Shown here: positions 16,752 to 24,116 of the stretch, one piece after another | How positions within the stretch are numbered: the first letter of the stretch is position 1 | Layout of the letters: the number at the start of each line of letters is the position of its first letter | Assembly: GCF_007750395.1 (NCBI RefSeq) | Contig: NZ_CP036281.1 | Coordinates: 3,185,001 to 3,249,000, forward strand | Length of the DNA stretch: 64,000 nt | Origin: Polystyrenella longa | GTDB lineage: Bacteria; Planctomycetota; Planctomycetia; Planctomycetales; Planctomycetaceae | Direction of reading: 5' to 3' | The notes under the pieces: generated by a model | The model's database searches: none | What the model was told of the DNA's origin: nothing | What the model saw: only the letters and a program-made list of their open reading frames with translations | Translations under genes and position numbers: made by a program

Positions 16752-17729
16752 ATGGTTAAGCAGAAATCAGCCAAGCCTGCCCGACGGGATATCTATCAGG
16801 AGATCACTGATCAAATCCTTGCCCTACTGGACCGAGGCACGGTTCCCTGGCAGAATCCCATTCGGCGGGGAACGGGGAATGGATGGCCCAAGAATCTAAC
16901 CAATAACAAACAGTACCGAGGCATCAACGTATTTTTGCTGGCAATGCAGGCTTGGGACCAAGGGTTTGGTTCAGACTACTGGCTCACCTTCCGACAAGCT
17001 AAAGCCAAAGGGGGCTCGGTTCGTAAAGGAGAGCAGTCTTCTCTGGTTACGTTTTGGAAACTGGTTCAGAGTAAAGAGAAAGAAACCAACGAGAAAATTA
17101 CCTTGCCCGTGCTACGTCATTACAATGTTTTCAACGTTGAACAGTGTGAGGGAATTAAACCACCGGATGAGCCAGAGAGTTCTGCAGAAGCAAACATTTT
17201 TACACCGATTGAACAAGCGGAACAGCTTGTCTCGGGTTATGCTGATGGACCTGAAATCTCCACAGGCAGTTCCAAAGCCTGCTATCACCCCGCTTCGGAC
17301 AGAGTGAGCATCCCTTCGCCCGAACGGTTCACGGAAGCGGAAGAGTATTATTCCACCCTCTTCCATGAATTGGTCCATTCAACAGGCCATTTCAAGCGAC
17401 TGGCACGCGGGTTTAATCAAGGCCAGTCAGTCTCGTTTGGCTCTCCCGACTATTCCAAGGAAGAGTTGGTAGCCGAGATGGGAGCCGCTTTCCTCAACGC
17501 GACTGCAGGAATCTCCGTGCCAACGATTGAACAATCTGCGGCTTATATCGACAACTGGAAAAAGAACATTAAGGGAGACAAACGCTTGGTTGTCTCTGCA
17601 GCCGGTGCGGCTCAGAGAGGAGTGGACTGGATACTGGGCGAGCGGCCCACTACCGCTTCGGAACAGGCAATCGTACCTGCTGCTGACATCCCTCCTCCCT
17701 ATAGCCCCAACGACGGACCGGTGGTTTGA
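16752..17729 (+). CDS. ardC: ArdC-type antirestriction protein (ssDNA-binding + zinc metallopeptidase)
   Basis: A 325-residue protein from the ATG at 16752. The N-terminal domain (about 10-130) has the ArdC/DUF1738 signature: RRDIYQEITDQILALLDRG, VPWQNPI, then YRGINVFLLAM and a conserved WLTFRQAKAKGGSVRKGE. The C-terminal domain carries the zinc-protease motif HELVHSTGH (about 204-212) with a downstream Glu-rich segment (YSKEELVAEMGAAFL). ArdC from conjugative plasmids protects incoming single-stranded DNA from host restriction. It diverges from the CHAT operon and converges on the primase-like gene, overlapping its 3' end by 31 nt. Confidence 0.88.
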   Translation: MVKQKSAKPARRDIYQEITDQILALLDRGTVPWQNPIRRGTGNGWPKNLTNNKQYRGINVFLLAMQAWDQGFGSDYWLTFRQAKAKGGSVRKGEQSSLVTFWKLVQSKEKETNEKITLPVLRHYNVFNVEQCEGIKPPDEPESSAEANIFTPIEQAEQLVSGYADGPEISTGSSKACYHPASDRVSIPSPERFTEAEEYYSTLFHELVHSTGHFKRLARGFNQGQSVSFGSPDYSKEELVAEMGAAFLNATAGISVPTIEQSAAYIDNWKKNIKGDKRLVVSAAGAAQRGVDWILGERPTTASEQAIVPAADIPPPYSPNDGPVV

Positions 17730-18715
17730 ATTCGCCCAGCTTTCAAGGCGTCTTGAACGAGTACCTGATTCCAATCGGAGCCTCGTGCTGGAGGACGAAC
17801 GTCTTTGAATTCTAAATCACGACGTCCCGTCTTAGAAACAATTACCTGCAGTCGCTCCGTGAGCTCATCCCCTCCTGGATCATTATCAAAGGCGGCGATT
17901 ATGTGGGAGTTCTCTGTCATCCGTTCTATGGCCATTCGGAGTAGTTTCGGTTGTTCTGGATTCATTTTCCCACTAATCGAAGCGACTCGGGTTCCTTCTG
18001 TTCCCTGCAGGGCTAAATAGGAAAGAGCGTCTAGCCCACTTTCGGCCACCGCCAGGGTATGATCACCTTTAAGTGCCGTCGACATCCAGAGGGCCTTACG
18101 GCCCCCTTTACTAAACATGTTCACATTGGGTCCCTTGATTTCATACCCGACTAAACAGCGTTCACTCTTCTCTTTTCCCGCTTCGTAGCCCCAATGGGGA
18201 AAAGCAATCGATCCTCCTTTAGGGGAATGGCGTATCTGGTCCCGCAGTCGTGGGCTTTGGAGCAACTCAAAAGGAATTCCTCGCTCATGACACAAATAGG
18301 AGTGTGGTTGGGCGATAGGATCAAACTTGGAGTACCGGGCGGCCACTGCAATCAAATCGGTTTCACTGGGACGAATCTCTGCCGCGTACTTACCAGTATA
18401 AGATTGCTGGATCGTAGTGAGGTAGCTTTGGTTCAGGAAAGGACGGAGCAATTGCCGCACACGGCCCAGAGAACAACCTGGCTCAATCACGGTCTGAATG
18501 AAGTCAATCGCCGTTCCGCTTCCCAGATTATGCACGCTACAGAAGATATAGTGATCTCCATTCTGGGAAATGATGATTTTGTCCGCACCGTTTGCCATCA
18601 GCACCGAATGTCGTGTGGACTTCTTACGGTTGATTTCATACCCGTAAGAACTGGCGATGATGCTTAAGTTCACGCGTTTGAACTCCTCCAGTTCCGAGCG
18701 GCGATCATAGTTCAT
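17699..18715 (-). CDS. Toprim primase-like protein (DUF3991/Toprim_2 type)
   Basis: A 338-residue protein from the ATG at 18715, which has GGAGG 8 nt upstream. The N-terminal region contains a degenerate CHC2-like zinc segment (YIFCSVHNLGSGTAIDFIQ). A DUF3991-like middle section follows (YLCHERGIPFELLQSP, IAFPHWGYEAGK). The Toprim fold has its catalytic Glu in AESGLDAL near residue 225 and the DxD-type metal site in AAFDNDPGG near 278. Such proteins are common on plasmids and integrative elements and are thought to prime DNA synthesis during replication or after transfer. The 3' end overlaps the ardC-like gene tail to tail. Confidence 0.8.
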   Translation of the reverse strand: MNYDRRSELEEFKRVNLSIIASSYGYEINRKKSTRHSVLMANGADKIIISQNGDHYIFCSVHNLGSGTAIDFIQTVIEPGCSLGRVRQLLRPFLNQSYLTTIQQSYTGKYAAEIRPSETDLIAVAARYSKFDPIAQPHSYLCHERGIPFELLQSPRLRDQIRHSPKGGSIAFPHWGYEAGKEKSERCLVGYEIKGPNVNMFSKGGRKALWMSTALKGDHTLAVAESGLDALSYLALQGTEGTRVASISGKMNPEQPKLLRMAIERMTENSHIIAAFDNDPGGDELTERLQVIVSKTGRRDLEFKDVRPPARGSDWNQVLVQDALKAGRIQTTGPSLGL

Positions 18716-18756
18716 GTTTGGTCCCTCCTCCGGGTTCTGCTGATGGCCTCGGGAAT

Positions 18757-19299
18757 TTAGCCAAAGAGCCGCTTCCATACCGACTTTTGTCGCTCATTGT
18801 GCAACGCCCGTTTGAGTTGATTGAGTTCTTTGTTGTGGTGAGTCTGTATTTCCTCGATTTGAGCTTGGGTCTGCTTTGCGATTTTCTGGCTCATGGTTTC
18901 GAGTGACGTTTGCCAGTCGGACGTCTCTCCCGTGCGTTGTTCGAGCAGTAGGGTCACTCGGTTTTGTCCCTCCTGGGCTTTGTCGAGTGCTTGCTGCAGA
19001 TGTTCGATCTGCGAAACATACTGCCGGGTCAGTTGTTCTTGCATTTTCTTGATCGTGGCCAGGCTATCGTCGGTGACGTCGTTTGGTTTCGGAGTGGCGG
19101 GAGCCCCTTTCCGCTCTTCGCGGTCGAAATTACACGCATCGCCATAAGCACGGATTAACTCGGAGGCTTCAATAACCTTGTTTCCATCATGATCAAGTGC
19201 AAAAGACAGTTTGCCAGCCGACATGTGCCGGGAGACGGTGGCTCGACTCTTGCCAATAATGCGACTGGCGGCAGAGATGGAATATTTGGTGTTTGTCAC
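18757..19299 (-). CDS. HTH plus coiled-coil plasmid protein (KfrA-like)
   Basis: A 180-residue protein. An N-terminal helix-turn-helix (about 5-50: ISAASRIIGKSRATVSRHMS, then a wing and VIEASELIRAYGD) is followed by a long coiled coil (about 78-170, LTRQYVSQIEHLQQALDKAQ). This layout is that of KfrA-type plasmid regulators and related DNA-binding proteins, which bind operators near replication or partition regions. It lies 41 nt upstream of the primase-like gene, in one operon, and next to the palindrome-rich region at 19.4-19.8 kb, which may contain its binding sites (inference). Confidence 0.65.
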   Translation of the reverse strand: MTNTKYSISAASRIIGKSRATVSRHMSAGKLSFALDHDGNKVIEASELIRAYGDACNFDREERKGAPATPKPNDVTDDSLATIKKMQEQLTRQYVSQIEHLQQALDKAQEGQNRVTLLLEQRTGETSDWQTSLETMSQKIAKQTQAQIEEIQTHHNKELNQLKRALHNERQKSVWKRLFG

Positions 19300-19586
19300 G
19301 TCGACCGTTCATGTTCAGTTAAACCAGAGTCCACCCTACTACGAAAACATTGTTCATCGCAAACACTTTGTGAGCGACGTCTCTGTGTAGTTGCTGTTTC
19401 TTTCGGACAGGGTTGGGCATGCCCATGTGTGTTCCCTGTCAGTCCTATGGGAACTCCCTACTCCCGGTCATGGGACACGTTCACTGTCCATGTCGCACCA
19501 AGTGCACCTCGGTGTGAATGGCTGTCTTCCCTACTCCCGCTTGATTTGCAGAAGATGATACAGGCCGTGCACAGCCCACTGTCCGC

Positions 19587-19608
19587 TGTCCATGTTGCAA
19601 CATGGACA
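19587..19608. repeat. 22-bp perfect palindrome, candidate partition or operator site
   Basis: A perfect 22-base palindrome built as TGTCCATG-TTGCAA-CATGGACA with no spacer. The same GTCCATGT half-site recurs at 19486-19493, and its complement appears near 19702. RepB/ParB-type centromere sites in repABC plasmids are palindromes of comparable length, and KfrA-like operators are also palindromic; either could apply. No RepA/RepB pair is present in the window. Confidence 0.65.
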
Positions 19609-19768
19609 CCACCCAGGGTGAACTTGTTCAGCGCTACGGGCACGGCTATCTCAGGGGACAGGGTGAACATGTCCGCGTTCGCCGTGCAACGTACAGGGTC
19701 GACATGGACGTGTCACTGAGAGTTAAGCAGGGAAGAGGGTGGTTTTGTCTGAGAGCGTGCAGGAGGGC

Positions 19769-19785
19769 CAGTGAACTGTTCACTG
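19769..19785. repeat. 17-base palindrome CAGTGAAC-T-GTTCACTG
   Basis: Arms of 8 bases are exact reverse complements around a single central T. The GTTCACTG half also occurs alone at about 19479-19486, next to the GTCCATGT word. Together with the 22-bp palindrome it suggests an array of operators. It has no terminator-like T-run. Confidence 0.55.
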
Positions 19786-19957
19786 CACGATGTCGCAGCA
19801 TGCACACCCATTATTTTATCGAAAGATGTGCAAAAGTCGTGTACAGTGATTTCACCGTGGGCCGAATCGTGGCCTGCTAATCTTATCAAGCAGACGATTC
19901 CAGGCTTGCTCAATTCAACACTAAACTTAAGGAGGAGCTGCCCGAAAGAAGCTGACA

Positions 19958-20022
19958 AGAAAAAAGCCGCCTTGGTAATAAGGCGGCTTTGTGTAGATTT
20001 GAGCCAGGCTCGGTGATTGTGC
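19958..20022 (-). ncRNA. Candidate antisense RNA controlling repC
   Basis: On the minus strand a -35-like TTGCAA (20052-20057) and -10-like TAGAGT (20029-20034) are separated by exactly 17 bases, placing a start near 20022. About 30 bases later a strong hairpin (19963-19990) followed by six Ts (19965-19960) forms an intrinsic terminator. The predicted transcript is about 65 nt and antisense to the repC leader. In repABC plasmids a short antisense RNA of this size, encoded just upstream of repC on the opposite strand, represses repC; position, size and orientation here match. Each promoter box matches consensus at only 4 of 6 positions, so the call is a prediction. Confidence 0.55.
19963..19990 (-). 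terminator. Intrinsic terminator of the antisense RNA
   Basis: Arms AAGCCGCCTT (19964-19973) and AAGGCGGCTT (19980-19989) are exact reverse complements with a six-base loop, extended by one A-T pair. Read on the minus strand the hairpin is followed by six Ts. On the plus strand it is followed only by TTTGTGT, so it is best read as a minus-strand terminator, though it may also attenuate plus-strand repC transcription. Confidence 0.75.
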
Positions 20023-20150
20023 AATTTCACTCTAGCGCTGTTCAAACCGAATTGCAAACATTAATGAGTTTGCAACAGGTTTCTGCACACTTTTTTTCGC
20101 CGCACGTTCCGTGCAGCCAGAGGTTATGGAAGGGTCGCCAGTTCAATGTT

Positions 20151-21437
20151 ATGCAACATATTTCTACACAAACGATTCCATTTACTTTAAGTCAAGGAGG
20201 AGGACGCATTGCTTCGGACCGCTATCGGCACTCACTCGCACAGTGCGACCACTTCAGAGGATTAGCAGAGGGAACCAGTCGTTACGATCTCTTGCTGCTG
20301 GTTAAGAAAGTCGGCAAGCTTGCCGGTTTCTCGCCACGCATGATCCAGCTACTCGATTATTACATGGCCTACACCCGTGAAATCGACTGGGAGGAGGGGA
20401 GTCGTCCGATTGTTTATCAATCCTTATCCCGTACCGCGCTCGACATGGGTGTATCGGAACGCCAGATTCAGAAACTGGAGCAGCAATTATTTACGGTGGG
20501 AGCCATCACCTGGAATGACAGTGGCAATCATCGACGATTTGGGCAACGTGATCGGACCACAGGCCGGATCGTTTACGCCTATGGGATCGATTTGACTCCT
20601 CTCGCCTTCCTTCGTGAAGAACTGGAACAGAAGCTCCACGAAAAACAATTGCGTGACCAAGCCTGGCTTGAAACAAAACGTCAAATCTCGGCGTGCCGTC
20701 GACAGATTCGGAGTTTGTTAGCGGAATGGAGTTTGGAGGAGGGGGCTTCCGAGCATGAACTTCACGCCTTCAATGCACGCTACGAGACCATTGCCGTTCA
20801 ACTTCGCACGTATTTGGATTTGGAAACGCTGCGGTCGCTGTTATTGCGGCATCAATCATTGCACGAAGAGATCATGACTGCGATGGGAGTAGGGGCTGAA
20901 GATACAAACCCTGCTCAGGAGACGTCAGCGGAGAAAATAGCGTCTAAAGGTTCATCCCAGAACGTCAGTAAGTTCGCTCACTACAATTACTCCACTCAGT
21001 TAATAAATAACTGTAGTCCTGAAGACCTTGGCTTTCAGAAAAGCGAGGGGGAACCCTCGTCACCTCAAGATATCATTTCAGCGACAGGTTTGCAGCATAT
21101 CAGTTTGAGCCAGGTGCTCGGGACTGCGAGTGATCGGTTCAAGGCCTACTTACCGTTGAAAGCAGGGGCGATGGATTGGCAGGATGTGACGGAAGCCGCT
21201 TATCGAGTTCGCGAAGACCTCTCGATTAGCCAGCAGAGTTGGGGAGAGGCGTGTGAACTACTGGGCCGGACGGGAGCTGCTCTCTGCGTTTTGCTAACGG
21301 ATCAAGCGAATAAGCGAAGTGTGAATCCGGTTACCAAACCAGCAGGGTATTTTAGAAGTCTGATCAACAAAGGCCGAGCCGGGGAGTTGCGACTGCACAA
21401 TTCCATCTTTGGACTGCTGGAGCAGCATGAGCGATAG
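20151..21437 (+). CDS. repC: RepC-type plasmid replication initiator (repABC class)
   Basis: A 428-residue protein from the ATG at 20151, chosen because family members begin shortly before the conserved block. Residues about 35-170 carry the RepC N-terminal (RP-C) signature: EGTSRYDLLLLVKKVGKLAG, FSPRMIQLLDYYMAYTREID, IVYQSLSRTALDMGVSERQI, then ITWNDSGNHRRFGQRD. A charged helical linker and a C-terminal RP-C_C-like domain (VTEAAYRVREDLSISQQSW, PAGYFRSLINKGRAGEL) follow. RepC initiates replication of repABC plasmids, best known from Alphaproteobacteria, and the origin usually lies inside repC. An AT-rich stretch at about 20985-21015 would fit that. RepA and RepB are absent from the window. An upstream in-frame start at 19989 is less likely. 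Confidence 0.88.
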   Translation: MQHISTQTIPFTLSQGGGRIASDRYRHSLAQCDHFRGLAEGTSRYDLLLLVKKVGKLAGFSPRMIQLLDYYMAYTREIDWEEGSRPIVYQSLSRTALDMGVSERQIQKLEQQLFTVGAITWNDSGNHRRFGQRDRTTGRIVYAYGIDLTPLAFLREELEQKLHEKQLRDQAWLETKRQISACRRQIRSLLAEWSLEEGASEHELHAFNARYETIAVQLRTYLDLETLRSLLLRHQSLHEEIMTAMGVGAEDTNPAQETSAEKIASKGSSQNVSKFAHYNYSTQLINNCSPEDLGFQKSEGEPSSPQDIISATGLQHISLSQVLGTASDRFKAYLPLKAGAMDWQDVTEAAYRVREDLSISQQSWGEACELLGRTGAALCVLLTDQANKRSVNPVTKPAGYFRSLINKGRAGELRLHNSIFGLLEQHER

Positions 21438-21566
21438 GAATCAAGATATCTAATGATAAATCATTTCGACTCAATCAGAGAGAGTATTTTCCTGCTTTAC
21501 GCTCACTTTCGTTGTTTTCAATATGGTTGCACAGTTCGTGGTAATCTGCTGCACTTGAAGTACTTT

Positions 21567-22150
21567 ATGAAACACAATCGCCAACCGAGTGGGGACAAGC
21601 AGAAGGGAAAGGAGTTCAAGAAGATCGCTCAGGACTTGCAGACATTGGTGGAAGGACGCCCGCTCGAAATTCCATCAAAGCGGCACCAGAATTCATTGAG
21701 GAAGACGACTCCGCTCTTTTCAACATCCCCTCAAGGATTCCGAGAATGAACACACCCGGGCACTTGTAAAGCTCGATGACCAGTTCATCACCGGCGTGGC
21801 CGAGATGTCGCAGGCAGCGGCGAAACATGTCCGTCCGCGACCGTCTATGACCCAGGAAGCCATGATTAACTACCGTTGCTGAGATTTACCCACTAGTGCT
21901 AAGGGATTGCCACGGGGGCATTTAGTGTAAGGCTATCCTGATGCGGATGGCAAAATCCTCACCTGGTTCGGACGTAACTTCCATTACGAAGAGCAGTACA
22001 AAAAAGGTATCGGTTTGGTGACAGCAAACGAGGACTTCAGAAATCCAAATTCGTGAAAGACTTTCATCGGGGACAAAAACTGTATGGCTTGCCGCAGTTT
22101 CAGAAGCTGGCGACTCCGAAATTGCTACTTAGCAGTCGACAGCCTGAATC
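21567..22150 (+). pseudogene. Decayed primase-like (CHC2/Toprim-type) gene remnants
   Basis: No intact gene, but coding-like pieces in several frames. First comes MKHNRQPSGDKQKGKEFKKI (from about 21567); after a frame change, TRALVKLDDQFITGVAEMSQ and VRPRPSMTQEAMINYR. Then YPDADGKILTWFGRNFHYEE (about 21936-21995), and in another frame FVKDFHRGQKLYGLPQFQKL (about 22050-22110). The last two pieces resemble a region of zinc-finger/Toprim proteins with a TWFGR...FHRG pattern seen in planctomycete mobile elements; this comes from memory and is only moderately certain. It follows repC directly and suggests loss of a second replication gene. Confidence 0.45.
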
Positions 22151-22482
22151 AATAATCACCTAATATAAGTGAGATTGAAACATGGGCAGTACTCTTTAGC
22201 GAAATAAAATAAATGGTTTTAGATAAATAAGTCTGTATAAAATGCTGTGTAATTTATATATTTAAGTGTAATATTCTGTCGCACAACAAAACCACTTCTG
22301 ATCTTGTTTCAAAAACGTCTTTTACGGTTCATGCGTTGTTGCGATTTTCATTTTTTCACATCTGTGCGATATTGCTCTAAGTAAAGAACTGCTTCGAAAT
22401 ACAATTTTGGCTGGCAATCCACGCGTCGTATCGTGTACTGATTCTGTGGGTGACATGATGTCCTTCGAAAATCAAACGAGAG
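22151..22482. other. AT-rich gene-free stretch
   Basis: About 330 bases with unusually high AT content (for example around 22200-22290) and no coding-like reading frame on either strand. It separates the decayed primase remnants from the accessory gene block. I see no repeat or RNA gene in it. Confidence 0.5.
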
Positions 22483-22514
22483 CAAGTCTGTGCAAGATAA
22501 TAACAAGTTATGTC
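22483..22514 (+). repeat. Leader repeat copy 1 (upstream of the DUF1883 gene)
   Basis: Begins CAAGTCTGTGCAAG and ends AAGTTATGTC, 32 bases. It ends 14 bases before the DUF1883 start codon. A near-identical copy lies at 27692-27722, upstream of the DUF4365 gene. The outer blocks CAAGTC.GTGCAAG and TATGTC are conserved, with a one-base length difference in the middle. It could be a promoter/leader or a recombination boundary. Confidence 0.6.
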
Positions 22515-22527
22515 TATAAGTCTGTAA

Positions 22528-22800
22528 ATGAATTTCCTCCATTACGAAGTAGATCTATCCACGGGTGACGTTGTCGAGGTGACCCTCGACAAGCAGGCGA
22601 ATGTACGTGTACTGGACGAGGGAAACTACAGCCGATACCAGCGTGGCGAACAGCATACTTACTACGGTGGTTTGGCAAAAGAGTCTCCAGTTCGGATTGC
22701 GTCTCCACATGCTGGACACTGGCATGTTGTCATTGACCTCGGCGGCTACGCTGGCACCGTCCAGGCTTCAGTTCGCGTCGTAAGGGGGAGCAATGTTTGA
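22528..22800 (+). CDS. DUF1883 domain protein
   Basis: A 90-residue protein that is essentially one DUF1883 domain: MNFLHYEVDLSTGDVVEVTL at the start, then YSRYQRGEQHTYYGGLAKES and the very typical HAGHWHVVIDLGGYAGTVQA. As I recall, DUF1883 domains are found alone or fused to TIR domains in bacterial conflict proteins, so a sensor role is suspected but unproven. There is no Shine-Dalgarno sequence before the ATG. The stop overlaps the start of the next gene by 8 nt, so the two are a coupled pair. Confidence 0.85.
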   Translation: MNFLHYEVDLSTGDVVEVTLDKQANVRVLDEGNYSRYQRGEQHTYYGGLAKESPVRIASPHAGHWHVVIDLGGYAGTVQASVRVVRGSNV

Positions 22801-23185
22801 CCCAGCTCCGAACGAAGACTCCGCGCCACTTGGCCCAGCAATTCATCGTGCGCGCCTCGACAAGCTGTCGATTTTTGAGGTTTCCGAATCTGAATTGGAG
22901 ACGTTGGAGCGTGGTTCGCCCGATTCATTGTTTCTAAATCTTGCCATATTCGTTCTTTCGGTCGCCATTTCCTTCTCGATCGCGCTCGGCACAACAACAA
23001 TTACGTCGGACCGTGTTTTCATTATTTTTGTGATCGTCACCGTTATTGGGTATCTTGCAGGGGCGACGTTTGGTTTTTTGTGGTGGCGTTCGTACAGGTC
23101 GGTCAAATCTGTCGCAAAACAAATACGAAACAGGTTATCGCCTGAAGGGGTGCGTGCAACGTCCGAAACTAAAAACGAGACATAA
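22793..23185 (+). CDS. Two-TM membrane protein coupled to DUF1883
   Basis: A 130-residue protein with a soluble N-terminus (about 1-45) and two adjacent membrane helices (LAIFVLSVAISFSIALG and IIFVIVTVIGYLAGATFGF). A short basic tail follows (RSYRSVKSVAKQIRNRL). GGGGGAG lies just before the ATG, within the end of the DUF1883 gene. A soluble small-domain protein coupled to a two-TM protein is a layout seen in defence systems that disrupt the membrane, so it is a candidate effector; this is inference. The TAA stop lies inside an attC-like sequence. Confidence 0.75.
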   Translation: MFDPAPNEDSAPLGPAIHRARLDKLSIFEVSESELETLERGSPDSLFLNLAIFVLSVAISFSIALGTTTITSDRVFIIFVIVTVIGYLAGATFGFLWWRSYRSVKSVAKQIRNRLSPEGVRATSETKNET

Positions 23186-23210
23186 TAATAAATGCACCAG
23201 AGCCGCGAAT
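23179..23210 (+). repeat. Partial attC-like cassette end (copy 1)
   Basis: The stop of the two-TM gene is embedded in GACATAA, followed five bases later by AATGCACCAGAGCCGCG. The same arrangement (GACATAA, 6 bases, AATGCACTGGAG) follows the DUF4365 gene at 28981. Only the left half is present here; the right half with GTTRRRY is missing and the sequence runs straight into the next gene, suggesting a recombined or truncated site. Confidence 0.45.
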
Positions 23211-23224
23211 CCTAACGATTCAAA

Positions 23225-24079
23225 ATGGGCAATCGCTCGTCGCGGATCGTTGATTGCAAAGGTGAGCCCACAATTAAGACGCTTTGTTTGTTTTGCCAAT
23301 CCGATAAACCATTCACAGCCGAGCACGTGATTCCGGAATCACTCGGTAATGACGATCTTGTGCTCACAGGCAACGTCTGCACGGACTGCAATAACCACTT
23401 CAGCAAACTCGAAGCTCTTGTCCTCCAGAAGACGTCACTTGCCTTTTGGCGAGCATACCTTGGCATCAAAACGAAGCGAGGAAAGTTGCCCTCTGTCAAT
23501 CTCTCGCAACCGAATCGTGAAAAGGGAGTGTTTCCATCAACACACCCCGCGCACGACGACAAAATAGGATTCACTGCGCATGAGGATGGATCGAGTTCAG
23601 TTGAGATCGACGATCTAAGAATCGTTAACGAGATACTCGATGATCGACGCACTAACTTTAGATTCGTGATGACTCCAAAATTGCTGTTCGTCTTCGGTCG
23701 CTTCCTATGCAAGGTTGGCATCGAATTGCTTTGCATCAGCGACCAAGACGTTGCCCGTAGTGATCAATTCCAACGGGCTCGTCGGTTTGCACGCTACGGC
23801 GACCTTGGCAGTCTATGGCCAATCTTTCACTTCACCAAAGGACAGCCCGGCGATTTTCGTAAGGTACGAGTTGACGCGGACGGTTTGATCAAGGACGTGG
23901 ATTACTACGGGTACAGCCTGTTGGAAGTTGCCCAGCGATACACTCTTGCTCATCTTCGAGTTGGCACGGACAACTGGGTTGTCTGTCTCAATGATCCGTT
24001 CCCAACTCCAGAAATCAGAACTGCATTCCCAGAATACGATCTTCAGTGTATTTGGTACTCGCCCGAAGAAGTGGGCTAA
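23225..24079 (+). CDS. HNH endonuclease-like protein (HNH_5 type)
   Basis: A 284-residue protein. The N-terminal 60 residues carry an HNH zinc-finger nuclease motif: CLFCQSDKPFTAEHVIPESL with two Cys, the metal-binding or catalytic EHV, then NVCTDCNNHFSKLE with the second Cys pair and the Asn. This is the HNH_5 arrangement. The rest (about 70-284) is not recognised and may bind DNA or a partner. Such proteins occur as stand-alone accessory nucleases in variable regions. The stop codon lies in GGCTAAC, the exact complement of the GTTAGCC attC core at 29065. Confidence 0.8.
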   Translation: MGNRSSRIVDCKGEPTIKTLCLFCQSDKPFTAEHVIPESLGNDDLVLTGNVCTDCNNHFSKLEALVLQKTSLAFWRAYLGIKTKRGKLPSVNLSQPNREKGVFPSTHPAHDDKIGFTAHEDGSSSVEIDDLRIVNEILDDRRTNFRFVMTPKLLFVFGRFLCKVGIELLCISDQDVARSDQFQRARRFARYGDLGSLWPIFHFTKGQPGDFRKVRVDADGLIKDVDYYGYSLLEVAQRYTLAHLRVGTDNWVVCLNDPFPTPEIRTAFPEYDLQCIWYSPEEVG

Positions 24080-24116
24080 CAACTCATATCTACTCTGACC
24101 TTTTTGAATTCTGGAT

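Larger units (their letters stand above)
19300..20150. promoter_or_regulatory. Palindrome-rich replication control region upstream of repC
   Basis: About 850 bases without a credible gene, between the KfrA-like gene and the RepC-type initiator. Several copies of a GTCCATGT/ACATGGAC word occur (around 19485, 19588, 19600 and 19702), along with repeated GTTCACTG/CAGTGAAC words (around 19479, 19769 and 19778). Two long palindromes, a strong minus-strand terminator and a minus-strand promoter-like pair also lie here. The arrangement suggests binding sites for a plasmid maintenance protein plus an antisense-RNA control circuit. A GGAGGAG sequence at about 19931 has no usual start codon after it. 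Confidence 0.6.
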
